Of a DNA stretch of 7,997 bases, positions 7,264 to 7,997 are shown one piece after another (within the stretch, counting starts at the first letter, position 1; each line of letters starts with the position of its first letter). The position numbers and the translations under genes were made by a program. The notes below the pieces were generated by a model. The model was not told the origin of the DNA and did no database searches. It worked only from the letters and a program-made list of their open reading frames with translations. The stretch lies in contig DAOVAE010000045.1 in assembly GCA_030671225.1 (NCBI GenBank), forward strand, positions 1 through 7,997. The letters run 5' to 3'. The stretch is from Desulfobacteraceae bacterium. GTDB taxonomy: Bacteria; Desulfobacterota; Desulfobacteria; Desulfobacterales; UBA11574.

Positions 7264-7454
7264 AACCTAAGCCGGATAAACCGGAAAAGTTACAAGTGAG
7301 CTAAAGTTTGAAGTGAGCTAAAGTTAAGGAGTCGCTACGCTCCGGCTTCTATATAAATTGGCAGTATTCCTTAACTTTAGGCACTTTAGATCACTTTAGA
7401 TCACTTTACACTTAATTGGCTAAGCATTTTTTTTGCCACAAAAAGCACAAAATT
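7264..7454 (-). repeat. Composite intergenic repeat, right copy (C'-B'-A')
   Basis: This is the inverted partner of the element at 6558-6799: block C' at 7264-7283, B' core at 7325-7343 and A' at 7431-7454, each the reverse complement of its counterpart. This copy is about 50 bases shorter and has expanded short repeats between the blocks. It occupies most of the 328-base gap between atpB and atpE, so it is presumably transcribed as part of the atpBE message. Bases 7169-7263 and 7455-7479 show nothing I can support. Confidence 0.6.
7294..7411. repeat. Inverted repeat with short direct repeats in both arms
   Basis: CTAAAGTTAAGGA (7318-7330) and TCCTTAACTTTAG (7368-7380) are perfect 13-base complements with 37 bases between them. 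The left arm is extended by a duplicated 15-base unit, AAGTGAGCTAAAGTT (7294-7308 and 7311-7325). The right arm is extended by a 10-base tandem, CACTTTAGAT (7382-7391 and 7392-7401) followed by CACTTTACAC (7402-7411). The two extensions are themselves roughly complementary, so arms of about 37 bases could pair imperfectly. A smaller GGAG/CTCC hairpin (7328-7343) sits at the inner edge. Confidence 0.75.
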
Positions 7455-7479
7455 CACAATTAAGAAACTAAAATGCATA

Positions 7480-7997
7480 TTAATGCGCATGCTCTATGGC
7501 ACCTGTAAAATACATGACTGAAAGCAAATAGAATACAAAAGCCTGTACCAGCGCAACAAAAATACCAAGAGCCATGATAGGCAGCGGCGCAAAAAAGAGT
7601 CCGGCCAGAGCGAAAAGAATGGTCAAAACCAGTTCATGTCCCATCATGTTCCCGAAGAGACGGAAAGTGAGCGACAGGACACGTGCCAGATGGCCAATGA
7701 CCTCAATCGGAAATATTAAGGGAACCATCCACCATACAGGCCCTAAAAAGTGTTTTATATATTTGATCCCATGATATTTAATACCGATAACGTGGGTAAA
7801 AACAACCACGACAAGTGCACATGAAAGGGTTGTGTTCAGACTGGCGGTGGGTGGAAAAAACCCGGGTATAAGTCCCATTATGTTGCAGGCAAAAATGTAA
7901 ATAAAAACAGTTGCGAGAAGAGGAAAGAGCCATCGACCTTCTTCTCCTGTAATATCAATGGTGAATTCTTCGATTCCTGAAATGATTATCTCCATAA
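7480..7997 (-). CDS. atpB: F-type ATP synthase subunit a (5' truncated by window edge)
   Basis: Subunit a is the stator membrane protein that provides the two ion half-channels next to the c-ring. The visible 171 residues cover most of the protein; roughly 55-70 N-terminal residues, with the first membrane segment, should lie beyond the window. The ATG at 7993-7995 is very probably internal (family members have a Phe/Met followed by E-x-V/I-I-S-G-I-E-x-F here), so it should not be taken as the start. Motifs include GPVWWMVPLIFPIE (85-98), the essential arginine in LTFRLFGN (R112 of the visible part), E121 and Q151 in the last hairpin, and the C-terminal ...EHAH. At least four hydrophobic segments are visible. 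It is transcribed toward atpE, with the repeat-filled gap between them. Confidence 0.96.
   Translation of the reverse strand, partial: MEIIISGIEEFTIDITGEEGRWLFPLLATVFIYIFACNIMGLIPGFFPPTASLNTTLSCALVVVVFTHVIGIKYHGIKYIKHFLGPVWWMVPLIFPIEVIGHLARVLSLTFRLFGNMMGHELVLTILFALAGLFFAPLPIMALGIFVALVQAFVFYLLSVMYFTGAIEHAH

Noticed and set aside
7294..7411. CRISPR-like array
   Set aside because: The repeats are 10-15 bases, directly abutting or nearly so, two or three units only, with no unique spacers and no cas genes.
7993..7995. ATG near the right edge as the atpB start
   Set aside because: It would remove the first membrane segment; homologues have an equivalent internal position here, so the gene is cut by the window edge.

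Overview
The window reads as ordinary chromosomal DNA of a strictly or facultatively anaerobic deltaproteobacterium, most likely a Desulfobacterales-type sulfate reducer. This is inference. It rests on a DnaA with an atypical P-loop (SKTGMGKS), an Fo a-c gene pair standing apart from the rest of the ATP synthase genes as in Geobacter and Desulfovibrio relatives, and a moderately AT-rich genome with structured intergenic repeats.

Layout from left to right. Bases 1-389 hold the probable C-terminal tail of a rightward gene, then a weak hairpin terminator and a cluster of small palindromes and repeats. Bases 390-3115 are a leftward two-gene unit: a divergent dnaA, followed after two bases by a GlcD-type FAD-linked 2-hydroxyacid dehydrogenase that starts with TTG. 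Bases 3116-3732 are a gene-free, roughly 74% AT divergent region between dnaA and uvrA. It carries three TTATNAACA sites and is the best candidate here for a DnaA-controlled promoter or replication origin. Bases 3733-6558 are a complete uvrA. Bases 6559-6863 hold repeats and a strong bidirectional terminator. Leftward atpE (subunit c) follows, then a 328-base gap full of repeats, then leftward atpB (subunit a), cut at its 5' end by the window edge.

How the genes fit together. UvrA is the damage-recognition ATPase of nucleotide excision repair. DnaA is the replication initiator or a paralogue of it. AtpB and AtpE form the ion path of the F-type ATP synthase. GlcD feeds electrons from a 2-hydroxyacid into metabolism. 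Apart from dnaA-glcD and atpB-atpE, the genes are not functionally linked.

The most unusual points are these: (1) the DnaA has substitutions at base-contacting positions of its DNA-recognition signature, and the neighbouring region carries three sites that depart from the standard DnaA box at one shared position; (2) atpE is framed by two degenerate copies of a composite intergenic element of about 190-240 bp in mirror-image order (A-B-C ... C'-B'-A'), one of which lies inside the atpB-atpE transcription unit and the other of which supplies a probable uvrA terminator. I saw no CRISPR array, tRNA, rRNA, transposase or phage gene, and no wholly new system.
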